Assembly: GCF_003206645.1 (NCBI RefSeq)
Contig: NZ_PZJP01000005.1
Span: forward strand, 370,904 to 434,903
Source: Salinicola aestuarinus
Lineage (GTDB): Bacteria; Pseudomonadota; Gammaproteobacteria; Pseudomonadales; Halomonadaceae
Direction: 5' to 3'
DNA: 64,000 nucleotides
Numbering within the stretch: position 1 is the first letter of the stretch; each line of letters starts with the position of its first letter. The notes beneath the pieces are model-generated. The model was not told the DNA's origin and made no database searches. It saw only the letters and a program-made list of their open reading frames with translations. The position numbers and the translations under genes were made by a program. This document shows positions 54,766 through 63,356 of the stretch, piece after piece.

Positions 54766-56361
54766 TCAGTCCTGAAACTCGACCCAGCGCGAGGGGTGAT
54801 CGTCCTCGACGTTGTCTTCCCAGCCGGTGATGTTCGGGTTCACCAGGTTGCGAGTGACGTAGGTCAGCATCGGGGCAAAGGCGTTATCGTCGAGAGCGAG
54901 GTTCTCGGCCTGCTCGAGCAGTGCCTGACGGTCGTCAAGATCGAGCGTCTGGGCCGCCTGATCCATCAGCGCATCGTACTCCTCGTTGGAGTAGGCGCCG
55001 TAGTTGTTGCCGACACCGGTATGCAGCAGCGTCAGGAAGTTCTCGGCATCGTTGTAGTCGGCGATCCAGCCGGCGCGGGCGACGTCGAAGTCACCCTCGG
55101 CGATGGTCTGGTAGTGGACGGTGGCTTCCGAGTTGATCATCTGCACGTTGACGCCGAGCGGCTTCCACATCGCGGCCACGGCGATGGCGATCTTCTTGTG
55201 CTCATCGCTGGTGTTGTAGCGCAGGCGCAGATTCAACGGGTTGTCGGGGCCGTAGCCGGCGTCCTCGAGCAGCGTCCTGGCCTTTTCCAGGCGGGCGTCC
55301 ATGTCATCGCCGATGTCCATCTGCTGGGCGTCGTAATGGCTCGTTCCCGGCGGGACCATGGCGGTGGAAGCCTTGAAGCTGCCTGCCATGATCTGCTGGG
55401 AGAGCACGTTGCGACGGATGACGAGATTGAGCGCTTCACGCACGCGGGCGTCAGTGGTCGGGTGGCCGTCGCGATGGTTGAAGACGTAGTAGTAGGAACC
55501 CAGCATCGGGCTCATGTGTGTGGCGTCGGGCAGGTTCTCGGTCAGCCATTGGTAACGGCTGGAAGGGTAGTCGGACAGCACGTCTAGCTCGCCGGCGCGG
55601 AACCGCGAGATGCCGGCGTTGCGATCCTCGACGGTGTAGTAGTTCACCCCGTCCAGCGAGACCTCGTCGGCGTCGTAGTAGGTCGAGCTCTTCTCGACCG
55701 AGATGCGCGACTGCGACACCCAGTCCACCGGGTGGAATGCGCCGTTGGTGGCGATGTGGTCGAGCTTGACCCAGTCCCGGCCGTATTCGTCGACCAGATG
55801 CTTGGGCACCGGGTAGGCGGTGTAGTGGGTCAGGAGCTGAAGAAAATAGGGCGTCGGGTGGTCGAGGGTGACCGTGAAGGTCTTGCCGTCATCGGTGGCT
55901 TCCACGCCGAGGGTGTCGAGCGGCTTCTCGCCGGTATTGACCGCCTCGGCATTCTTCACCGGGTAGAGCATGTAGGCGTACTTGGAGGCGTTCTCCGGCT
56001 TCAGCAGGTGCTGCCAGCCGAAGACGAAGTCCTCGGCGGTGACGGGCTCGCCGTCGGACCACTTGGCGTCGTCACGCAGGTGAAAGGTGTAGGTCGTGCC
56101 GTCGTCGGAGATCTCCCACTCCGTCGCCATCCCGGGCAGCAGTTCACCCGCCGGTGACTGGGTGACCAGGCCTTCGTAGACGTCCATCAGCACCTGGGAT
56201 TCCCACACGCCGCCGGAGACCTGCGAGGTGTCGAACGAGGCGAGTTCACCCTGCACGCCGATATTGAGCATGTCGGCACCGGCGGGGGCGCTGGCGGCAC
56301 CGATGGCGATCGCCAAAGCGCTCAGCGGGAAGAGACGACGAGAAAGAAGAGACGAAGACAT
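54766..56361 (-). CDS. OppA-type periplasmic peptide-binding protein 3
   Basis: A 531-residue family 5 binding protein. A signal peptide covers about 1-30 (LFPLSALAIAIGAASAPAGA). The amino-anchoring loop is WIADYNDAENFL, the closest of the four to enteric OppA (WCADYNEP). The ATG at 56361 has GGAG 7 bases before it; an in-frame start at 56406 would add 15 non-signal residues. The leader carries TACAACAACAAA. It lies 33 bases upstream of the NlpC/P60 gene, so these two are probably co-transcribed and may share murein-type peptide substrates. Confidence 0.93.
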   Translation of the reverse strand: MSSSLLSRRLFPLSALAIAIGAASAPAGADMLNIGVQGELASFDTSQVSGGVWESQVLMDVYEGLVTQSPAGELLPGMATEWEISDDGTTYTFHLRDDAKWSDGEPVTAEDFVFGWQHLLKPENASKYAYMLYPVKNAEAVNTGEKPLDTLGVEATDDGKTFTVTLDHPTPYFLQLLTHYTAYPVPKHLVDEYGRDWVKLDHIATNGAFHPVDWVSQSRISVEKSSTYYDADEVSLDGVNYYTVEDRNAGISRFRAGELDVLSDYPSSRYQWLTENLPDATHMSPMLGSYYYVFNHRDGHPTTDARVREALNLVIRRNVLSQQIMAGSFKASTAMVPPGTSHYDAQQMDIGDDMDARLEKARTLLEDAGYGPDNPLNLRLRYNTSDEHKKIAIAVAAMWKPLGVNVQMINSEATVHYQTIAEGDFDVARAGWIADYNDAENFLTLLHTGVGNNYGAYSNEEYDALMDQAAQTLDLDDRQALLEQAENLALDDNAFAPMLTYVTRNLVNPNITGWEDNVEDDHPSRWVEFQD

Positions 56362-56374
56362 GGGGTAGCTCCGG

Positions 56375-56386
56375 TTTGTTGTTGTA
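56375..56386 (-). promoter_or_regulatory. ACAACAACAA leader motif before binding protein 3
   Basis: The minus strand reads TACAACAACAAA, immediately followed by CCGGAG and the start codon. It is identical to the 12-mer before the M3 peptidase gene. It could be a translation enhancer or a small-RNA target. Confidence 0.4.
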
Positions 56387-56526
56387 CAGCCTCGTTGTCG
56401 TGGCACTCAAGCGACGGGGCATGACGCCGTACCTTCTCGCGAAGGCGCGAGAGCGTCTAATACAAATGCTCGATGATGCGTTTCATTTTGTGTATGACCT
56501 CGCACGAGCACCGTGGATGACGGCGC

Positions 56527-57726
56527 TCAGCCTCCGATGTCGCGCGTCTGGTGCATCGTGGTGGCGTTGCCATCGTGGGGGGCGTGGGGCGCTTCGCAGA
56601 CGCGGTTGCGCCCCTGGCGCTTCGCGCGGTAGAGCGCACGGTCAGCATCCGCGATACTCGCCGACAGTGAGCCGCTGTCGCCGTTCGCTTCGGTGGTGCC
56701 GAGCGAGAGTGTCACCGGCACCTGTGCCGTCCCCTCCTTGACCGGCTCGGCAGCGATGCTGGCGCGCAGTCGCTCGGCAATGCTGAGCGTCTCGCCGCGG
56801 CGGGCGCCGGGCAGCAGGATCAGGAACTCTTCGCCGCCCCAGCGCACGGCGATGTCCTGCGGACGCATGACGCGCCTGAGACGTGCGGCAATGTCGACGA
56901 TGACGGCATCGCCGACGTCATGGCCGTAGGTGTCGTTGATCGACTTGAAGTGATCGATGTCCCCCATCAGGAGACCAATCGTGTCGCTGCTGTCGCGCTT
57001 GCGTTCGAGGCGCTCGAGCGCACGCTGCGCACCGTGCCGATTGGCGAGATCGGTGAGCTGGTCTGTTTCCGCCATGCGGCGCAACGCGTTGCTCGCGCGC
57101 TCGCTGGCCATGGCGATATACCCGAAATAGACGAGGATGCTGGCGATGCGGTCCGCCACCATCGAAACGTAGCCACTCGCTTTCAACTGTATGGCTCCCG
57201 TACTCACGAATACCGAGAGACCCGAGCCGAGCAGAATGACGGCGTAAGCGCCGAACGCAAATGCGACGACGTAGGGCGAAAAGAGCCGGTCGCGCGAGGG
57301 ACGGAGGATCTCCCAGACCGTCAATATCGAGGTCATGGCGCTAACGAGGAAGAGCACGGTCAGTGCATGACGTGCGCCTCCCTCGATGGAAGCGACGAGC
57401 AGGTACAGAAGCGGCGCCAGTCCGATGAGCACTGTCAGAATCTTCCAGCTGACGCGCCGACTGTAGAACAGTCTCACGCCGCTCCAGGAGCAGGCGAGAC
57501 TCGCCTGAAACAGCGAGAAGGTAACGCCACTCAGTGCCCATGACGCTTCACCCCTGTCCGGGAATTGCTGCAGGAGCATCGAGCCCAGGGCCGACGCCAC
57601 GAGCGCCCCCAGCCAGTGGCGTAGATATCGTTCCCGCGGTTGGCTCAGCACCACGGCCAGAAAGACAACCAGGAACGCGGAGCGACTCAGCGTGGCCGTG
57701 ATGATTGCCTCTTCCATCGTACCCAT
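56527..57726 (-). CDS. Membrane diguanylate cyclase
   Basis: A 399-residue protein with about seven transmembrane segments (1-205) and a C-terminal GGDEF domain. The active site is intact: GGEEF at 297-301, D256 and the metal-site region GDIDHFKSINDTYGH. An inhibitory I-site RxxD is present as R288-P-Q-D291, five residues before GGEEF, so product inhibition is expected. It should make cyclic di-GMP. It lies among the peptide-uptake genes on the same strand, 165 bases upstream of binding protein 3, suggesting a link between peptide supply and surface or biofilm behaviour. GGAGG lies 9 bases before the ATG. Confidence 0.92.
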   Translation of the reverse strand: MGTMEEAIITATLSRSAFLVVFLAVVLSQPRERYLRHWLGALVASALGSMLLQQFPDRGEASWALSGVTFSLFQASLACSWSGVRLFYSRRVSWKILTVLIGLAPLLYLLVASIEGGARHALTVLFLVSAMTSILTVWEILRPSRDRLFSPYVVAFAFGAYAVILLGSGLSVFVSTGAIQLKASGYVSMVADRIASILVYFGYIAMASERASNALRRMAETDQLTDLANRHGAQRALERLERKRDSSDTIGLLMGDIDHFKSINDTYGHDVGDAVIVDIAARLRRVMRPQDIAVRWGGEEFLILLPGARRGETLSIAERLRASIAAEPVKEGTAQVPVTLSLGTTEANGDSGSLSASIADADRALYRAKRQGRNRVCEAPHAPHDGNATTMHQTRDIGG

Positions 57727-57782
57727 GAGTCGTTACCTCCAGCGCTGCCCTTCGAAGGTGGTGGTGGGATCGAACTCGAGGC

Positions 57783-58457
57783 TCAGAACCGGTATCCCAT
57801 ACCGGCCCCGACCGTCCAGATATCGAGCTTAACCTCGCTGTTGAATCCTTGGCTTTCGAAGCGATAAGTGGGAATGACGTACTGACGGACACTGGCGTTG
57901 ACGAACCAGTTACCGCCGATGGAGTAGTCGGCGCCCATTTCGAAGAGGTGGCCTGCGACCGGTTCGACGGAAAAGTCCGGGATCCCCTCGGCGGGATCGA
58001 CGTTGCGCTCACGGGCGTAGTGAACGCCCGCGCCCAGGTAAGGGTGCAACCCGCCCACGGGGGGAAAGCGGTACTGCAGTGCGAGCGCGGCCGCATAGGT
58101 CTCGATCTCTCCCACATCGAAATCCCCGAGGGTCGAGCCGCTGACCCGATAGCGCGATCGAGAGACCCCACCGGATAGGGCGAGTGCCCACCGATCGCTG
58201 AGGAAATAGGTCAGCTCTGCACCCGGCATGACCCGGTCGTCGATCTCGACCTTGCCGCCGACGCCGGAGATCGTCGAGCGAACTCGGTGAGGCTCGGTGC
58301 GCATCACCGTGCCGCGGAGTAACCAGTCCCCCTGGCGCAAGTCGGGGCTGGCTTCGGCGGTGGAGCTGAGCAGTGATAAGGCGAGGAGAGAAGCGAGCAG
58401 TGGCCTTTGGGCTGTGCGACGTTTCTGCCGATTGAACAATGCGTCCCGACGCGGCAT
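57783..58457 (-). CDS. OmpW-family outer-membrane protein
   Basis: A 224-residue small eight-stranded barrel. A signal peptide spans about residues 15-36 (LLASLLALSLLSSTAEA), and the mature protein starts SPDLRQGDWLLRG. OmpW hallmarks include VMPGAELTYFLSDRWALAL, LQYRFPPVGGLHPYLGAGV and a C-terminal YRF. The family forms a hydrophobic channel for small molecules and is often stress- or salt-responsive. The ATG at 58457 has AAGGGA upstream, and longer starts are unsupported. It lies between binding protein 4 and the diguanylate cyclase. Confidence 0.87.
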   Translation of the reverse strand: MPRRDALFNRQKRRTAQRPLLASLLALSLLSSTAEASPDLRQGDWLLRGTVMRTEPHRVRSTISGVGGKVEIDDRVMPGAELTYFLSDRWALALSGGVSRSRYRVSGSTLGDFDVGEIETYAAALALQYRFPPVGGLHPYLGAGVHYARERNVDPAEGIPDFSVEPVAGHLFEMGADYSIGGNWFVNASVRQYVIPTYRFESQGFNSEVKLDIWTVGAGMGYRF

Positions 58458-58541
58458 GAACGTTTCCCTTGCTGGCCGAAGCGGATGCCCGACCATGCGT
58501 CTCGCGGGCCACGGGCACTTGATACTTGGCTATCGGCGGCG

Positions 58542-58572
58542 GCGGGGACCGGCTTGAGCCAGTGGTCCCCGC
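58542..58572 (-). terminator. Hairpin after binding protein 4
   Basis: A perfect 9-bp stem (GCGGGGACC / GGTCCCCGC) with a 13-base loop lies 12 bases after the stop codon. No T-tract follows on the minus strand, so it may be an mRNA-stabilising or attenuating hairpin and not a full terminator. Confidence 0.4.
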
Positions 58573-58583
58573 GGGAAGCCAGT

Positions 58584-60161
58584 TCACTCAGGCAGGTGCA
58601 CCCAGCGCGAGGCGTGCATGTCCAGCGCGTTGTCGGCCCAGCCCTCGATACTGGGGTCGACCAGATTGCGTGAGCTGTAGGTGTAGATCGGCGTCAGCGG
58701 GTAGTCCGCGAGCGCCAAGGCTTCCGCCTGCTGCATGAGGTCGGCGCGTTGGTCGGCATCCTGCTCGCCGTCGGCGCGTGTCAGCAGATCGTTGTAAGCG
58801 TCGTTCTGGTACGCCCCGTAGTTGTTGGTCTCTGCCGAGAGCAGTTGAAGGAAGTTCTGGGCATCGTCGTAGCTCGAGATCCAGGCGGCGCGAGCGACCT
58901 GAAAATCGCCTTCCATCAGATCGGCATAGTGCACATTGGCTTCGGTATTGCGCAGCTCGACGTCGACGCCCAGCGGCTTCCACATCGCCGCCACCGCCAC
59001 CGCGATCTGGCGATGCTCGTCACCGCTATTGAAGCGGAGCGTCAGTTCGAGCGGCTTGTCGGGGCCGTAGCCGGCCTCGGCCATCAGCGATTCGGCCCTG
59101 GCGAGTCGGCTGTCGATGTCATCGTCGAGGCCGGGCTGCGTTTGTGCGTCATAGCCGCTGGTGCCGGGTGGGACCAGTGAGGTGGCGGGTTCGACCCCAC
59201 CCTTGAGCAGCTGCTCGGCGATCACGTCGCGGCGAATGGCCAGGCTCAACGCTTCGCGGACGCGGGCATCCGCGACCGGTGAGTCGTCACGCAGGTTGAA
59301 GACGTAATAGTAAGTACCGAGCGAGGCGAAGAGATGCGTCGCCTCGGGCAGCGTCTCGGAAAGCCGCGGATACTGTGCCGCGGGATAGTCGCGCAGCACG
59401 TCGAGCTCGCCGGCGCGGAAACGCTGAATGCCGGCGTTCTTGTCTTCGAGGGGATAAAAATCGACGCCATCCAGCGTCACCGCCGCCGCATCATGGAAAC
59501 GCGCGTTCTTGACCGTCTCGAGCTCGGTGTTGGAGACCCACTTCGTCGGCTTGAAGGCGCCGTTGACGACAATGTTGGCGGGATCGCTCCAGTCATCGCC
59601 GACGTCGTCGAACACGTGCTGGGGAATCGGGTAGGCAAACGGCAGTACCAGCGTCTTGAGGAAGTAAACCGTGGGTTCCTTCAGCGTGATGCGAAGCGTC
59701 CGGCCGTCATCGAGGGATTCGACGCCGAGCGACTCCAGTGGCTTGTCACCGGCGTTGATCGCCTCCGCGTTGACCACCGCGTAGAGGCGGTGCGCGTAGT
59801 TCGATGCGGTGGAAGGGTCGACCTGATGCCGATAGGCGAAGACGAAATCGTCGGCGGTGAGAGGTTCGCCGTCGGACCACTCGAGCCCATCGCGCAGGTG
59901 GAAGGTGTAGGTCCTGCCGTCGTCGGAGATCTCCCAGCTTTCGGCCGCGCCGGGAATGATCTGACCCTCGGCGTCGATGGCGATCGGCCCCTCGAAGATA
60001 TCGCGCAGGACGTCTTCCTCCCAGACGCCACCGGTGACCTTGGCCGGGCTCAGCGAGGCGGGGTCGCCGGAGATGCCCACGTGCAGTGTGGCGGCCATCA
60101 GCGGGGAGGCGGCGAAGGTGCCGGCGAGGCCGATGGCGACGGCGAGTCGAGTCGGTAGCAT
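58584..60161 (-). CDS. OppA-type periplasmic binding protein 4, lacking the peptide-anchoring Asp
   Basis: A 525-residue family 5 binding protein. A signal peptide covers about 1-23 (LAVAIGLAGTFAASPLMAA). It is the paralogue most like binding protein 3 along its length. The loop equivalent to WCADYNE of enteric OppA reads WISSYDDAQNFL, so the aspartate that salt-bridges the peptide amino terminus is a serine; the other three paralogues keep Asp. Its ligand may therefore be N-blocked or not a standard peptide. The ATG at 60161 follows AAGGAA, and the leader has CTCAACAACAAG. It is the first gene of the minus-strand block. Confidence 0.91.
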   Translation of the reverse strand: MLPTRLAVAIGLAGTFAASPLMAATLHVGISGDPASLSPAKVTGGVWEEDVLRDIFEGPIAIDAEGQIIPGAAESWEISDDGRTYTFHLRDGLEWSDGEPLTADDFVFAYRHQVDPSTASNYAHRLYAVVNAEAINAGDKPLESLGVESLDDGRTLRITLKEPTVYFLKTLVLPFAYPIPQHVFDDVGDDWSDPANIVVNGAFKPTKWVSNTELETVKNARFHDAAAVTLDGVDFYPLEDKNAGIQRFRAGELDVLRDYPAAQYPRLSETLPEATHLFASLGTYYYVFNLRDDSPVADARVREALSLAIRRDVIAEQLLKGGVEPATSLVPPGTSGYDAQTQPGLDDDIDSRLARAESLMAEAGYGPDKPLELTLRFNSGDEHRQIAVAVAAMWKPLGVDVELRNTEANVHYADLMEGDFQVARAAWISSYDDAQNFLQLLSAETNNYGAYQNDAYNDLLTRADGEQDADQRADLMQQAEALALADYPLTPIYTYSSRNLVDPSIEGWADNALDMHASRWVHLPE

Positions 60162-60173
60162 GGCGGAAATTTC

Positions 60174-60185
60174 CTTGTTGTTGAG
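60174..60185 (-). promoter_or_regulatory. CAACAACAA leader motif before binding protein 4
   Basis: The minus strand reads CTCAACAACAAG just upstream of the ribosome site. It shares the ACAACAA core with the leaders of binding protein 3 and the M3 peptidase. Confidence 0.35.
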
Positions 60186-60356
60186 ACATCGATGGGGCGG
60201 CGTCGGCGGTTGGCAGCGCAAGGCTGGCGGGTGCTCTGGCTTGCCAGTGCCGGTTGGGCCATGAGGTAGGGCCATGATTCTTGCGGTCGCGATGAGAGGC
60301 CGTGTCGACCTACCTTAGCCCATCGCGTCGGCGTAAACAGCGTCACCGCGCCCGGG

Positions 60357-60385
60357 ATGACGCTATGCCGGGCTTTGGCTACAAT
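60357..60385 (+). promoter_or_regulatory. Candidate promoter of prfB-lysS
   Basis: -35 ATGACG (four of six) and -10 TACAAT (five of six) are separated by 17 bases, about 70 bases upstream of the prfB start. Confidence 0.55.
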
Positions 60386-60456
60386 GGGCGCCCTTTGACG
60401 CGCCCCGAATCGAGCCGGTTCCTCGGGAGCGCCGACACCCTATTGGTAGGAATTCC

Positions 60457-61555
60457 ATGCAAGAGATCAATCCGATCCACAGCCTCATCAAGGACCTGTC
60501 CGAACGGACAGACGTCCTGAGGGGGTATCTTTGACTATGCCGAAAAGAAAGATCGGCTAGAAGAAGTGAGCCGCGAGCTCGAGAATCCCGACGTCTGGAG
60601 CGATCCGGCCTATGCCCAGAAGCTGGGCAAGGAGCGTGCGTCGCTGGAGACGGTCGTCGAGACCATCGATGCGCTGGACAGTGGCCTGGTCGACAATCGC
60701 GAGCTGCTCGAGCTGGCGGTAATGGAAGAGGACGACGCCACCATCGATGAGGTCAGGCGCGAGCTCGACAGCCTCCAGGCGCAGCTCGACAAGCTCGAGT
60801 TTCGGCGCATGTTCTCCGGCGAAATGGACGCCAACAACGCCTATCTGGACATCCAGGCGGGCTCCGGCGGCACCGAGGCTCAGGACTGGGGCAACATGCT
60901 GCTGCGGATGTACCTGCGCTGGGCCGAGCATCACGGCTTCAAGGCCGATCTCACCGAGGTGTCGGCGGGTGACGTCGCCGGGATCAAGTCCGCGACCATT
61001 CACGTCCAGGGGGATCACGCCTTCGGCTGGCTGCGTACCGAGACCGGGGTTCACCGGCTGGTGCGCAAGAGCCCGTTCGACTCCGGCGGGCGTCGCCACA
61101 CCTCCTTCGCCTCCGTGTTTCTTTCACCGGAGGTCGACGACAGCTTCGAGGTCGAGATCAATCCGGCGGATCTGCGCACCGATACCTACCGCTCCTCGGG
61201 TGCCGGCGGTCAGCACGTCAACACCACGGACTCGGCGGTCCGAATCACCCACGAGCCGACCGGTATCGTGGTGGCGTGTCAGAGCCAACGCAGCCAGCAC
61301 GCCAACCGCGACTTCGCCATGAAGCAGCTCAAGGCGAGGCTGTGGGAGCACGAGATGCAAAAGCGCAACGCGGCCAAGCAGGAAGCCGAGGAGAGCAAGG
61401 CGGACATCGGCTGGGGTAGCCAGATTCGCTCCTACGTGCTCGATGACCAGCGCATCAAAGATCTGCGGACCGGCGTGCAGTCGAGCAACTGCGAGAAGGT
61501 GCTGGACGGCGATCTGGATCAGTTCATCGAAGCGAGCCTCAAACAGGGGCTTTGA
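60457..61555 (+). CDS. prfB: Peptide chain release factor 2 (programmed +1 frameshift)
   Basis: Full-length RF2 is 365 residues and terminates translation at UGA and UAA. Synthesis starts at ATG 60457 ([17 protein letters not shown]). The first frame meets an in-frame TGA as codon 26 at 60532-60534, and the ribosome shifts +1 to continue from GAC at 60533. The second frame holds the stop-recognising SPF motif (KSPFDSGG) and the GGQ catalytic loop (GAGGQHVN). TAGGA precedes the start. The gene is intact and not a pseudogene. lysS follows, as in E. coli. Confidence 0.96.
60520..60535 (+). promoter_or_regulatory. prfB autoregulatory +1 frameshift site
   Basis: The sequence AGGGGG-TAT-CTT-TGA-C contains the internal Shine-Dalgarno-like AGGGGG three bases before the slippery CTT codon, followed by the TGA stop and C, the same elements as in E. 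coli. Low RF2 lets the ribosome slip and make more RF2. Confidence 0.95.
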
Positions 61556-61733
61556 TTCGCGCCGACGGCGTTCGACGAGGCGGTATGGCGCCGACGCTCC
61601 TCCTGCGCCTGGACAATCACGTCCATATTGCGGAGTGATCGCTTGGCGCTCAGCCTCGCCGTCGTCGCGAAACGGCCAGCGCTGATATCGCGCGCTTCCC
61701 ATTTTTTGGTACTCATTCTTTACAGGCGACGAC

Positions 61734-63269
61734 ATGGCGAACCAGGACAATCCGCAATCTCCCTCTGATGCACCGACCGACGTGCAGGAAGAAAACCGGC
61801 TGATCGCGGAGCGTCGGGGCAAACTCGCCGCCCGTCGCGAGAAGGCGGCCGGCGAAGGCGGTAGTGCCTTCCCCAACGACTTTCGCCGCGACAGCCTGGC
61901 TGCCGATCTGCAGGCGGAGCTGGGCGAGCAGGAGAAAGAGGCGCTGGAAACCCTCGACCGGCAGGCGGCGGTCGCCGGCCGGATCATGCGCAAGCGCGGT
62001 CCGTTCATCGTCATTCAGGACGTTTCCGGGCAGATTCAGCTCTACGTCGACAAGAAGGGCCTGCCGGCCGACCTGCTCGAGGATATCCAGAGCTGGGACA
62101 TCGGCGACATCGTTGCCGGTCGCGGTCCCGTGCACAAATCCGGCAAGGGCGACCTCTACGTGCTGATGCGTGAAGCGACCCTGCTCACCAAGAGCCTGCG
62201 GCCGTTGCCGGACAAGTTCCATGGTCTGACGGACCTGGAAGCCCGTTACCGTCAGCGCTATGTCGACCTGATCATGAACCCGCAGTCGCGGCGGGTGTTC
62301 GAGGTCCGCTCCGGTGTGATCGCCGCGATCCGTGCCTTCATGGTCGAGCGCGGCTTCATGGAGGTCGAGACGCCGATGCTCCAGCCGATCCCCGGCGGGG
62401 CGACGGCGCGGCCGTTCACGACGCATCACAATGCGCTGGACATCGACATGTACCTGCGTATCGCCCCGGAGCTCTACCTCAAGCGGCTGGTGGTGGGTGG
62501 CTTCGAGCGCGTGTTCGAGATCAACCGCAACTTCCGTAACGAGGGGCTATCTACCCGGCACAACCCCGAGTTCACCATGCTCGAGTTCTACTGGGCCTAC
62601 GCCGATTATCGCGACCTGCTCGACCTCACAGAGGCGATGGTTCGCGATGTGGCGACCCGCGTGCTGGGCTCGACCACGCTGACCTATCAGGGCACCGAGT
62701 ACGACATGGGGCAGCCATTCCGGCGGCTGACGATGCGCCAGTCGATTCTCGAATACGGTGCCGAGCAGGGGATCGGTGAGTCGGAAGTGGATAGCGTCGA
62801 CGGCGCCAGAGCGGTGTGCGAGCGCCTGGGTATCGAGGCCAAGCCAAGCTGGGGCCTGGGCAAGCTGCAGACCGAGATCTTCGAAACCGTTGCGGAGCCG
62901 CATCTCGATCGGCCGACCTTCATCACCGAATATCCCGCCGAGGTGAGCCCGCTGGCGCGGCGTAACGACACCAATCCGCACGTCACCGATCGCTTCGAGT
63001 TCTTCGTCGGTGGGCGCGAGCTCGCCAACGGATTCTCCGAGCTCAACGATGCCGAGGATCAGGCCGAGCGCTTCGCCGCCCAGGCGGCCGAAAAGGACGC
63101 CGGGGATCTGGAAGCGATGTACTACGACGCCGACTACGTGCGCGCGCTGGAGTACGGCATGCCACCGACCGCGGGTGAAGGGATCGGCATCGACCGTCTG
63201 GTCATGCTCCTCACCGACAGCGCGTCCATCCGAGACGTGCTGCTTTTCCCGGCCATGCGACCGGAGTAA
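61734..63269 (+). CDS. lysS: Lysine--tRNA ligase, class II
   Basis: A 511-residue class II synthetase. The N-terminal OB-fold anticodon domain (about 60-170) contains [15 protein letters not shown]. The catalytic domain shows motif 1 near 195-225 (FMEVETPML), motif 2 [20 protein letters not shown] and motif 3 [12 protein letters not shown]. The first 40 residues are charged and variable. ACAGGCG lies before the ATG. It is 178 bases after prfB, the conserved order. Confidence 0.97.
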   Translation: MANQDNPQSPSDAPTDVQEENRLIAERRGKLAARREKAAGEGGSAFPNDFRRDSLAADLQAELGEQEKEALETLDRQAAVAGRIMRKRGPFIVIQDVSGQIQLYVDKKGLPADLLEDIQSWDIGDIVAGRGPVHKSGKGDLYVLMREATLLTKSLRPLPDKFHGLTDLEARYRQRYVDLIMNPQSRRVFEVRSGVIAAIRAFMVERGFMEVETPMLQPIPGGATARPFTTHHNALDIDMYLRIAPELYLKRLVVGGFERVFEINRNFRNEGLSTRHNPEFTMLEFYWAYADYRDLLDLTEAMVRDVATRVLGSTTLTYQGTEYDMGQPFRRLTMRQSILEYGAEQGIGESEVDSVDGARAVCERLGIEAKPSWGLGKLQTEIFETVAEPHLDRPTFITEYPAEVSPLARRNDTNPHVTDRFEFFVGGRELANGFSELNDAEDQAERFAAQAAEKDAGDLEAMYYDADYVRALEYGMPPTAGEGIGIDRLVMLLTDSASIRDVLLFPAMRPE

Positions 63270-63356
63270 GCGGCCTCTTCAGTGACCAGTGCCCAGCGCC
63301 GCTGCATCGCGGCGCTGCGGCCCCCTGGCTTGCGTGACTGGTCGCGTTCCGTCGCG

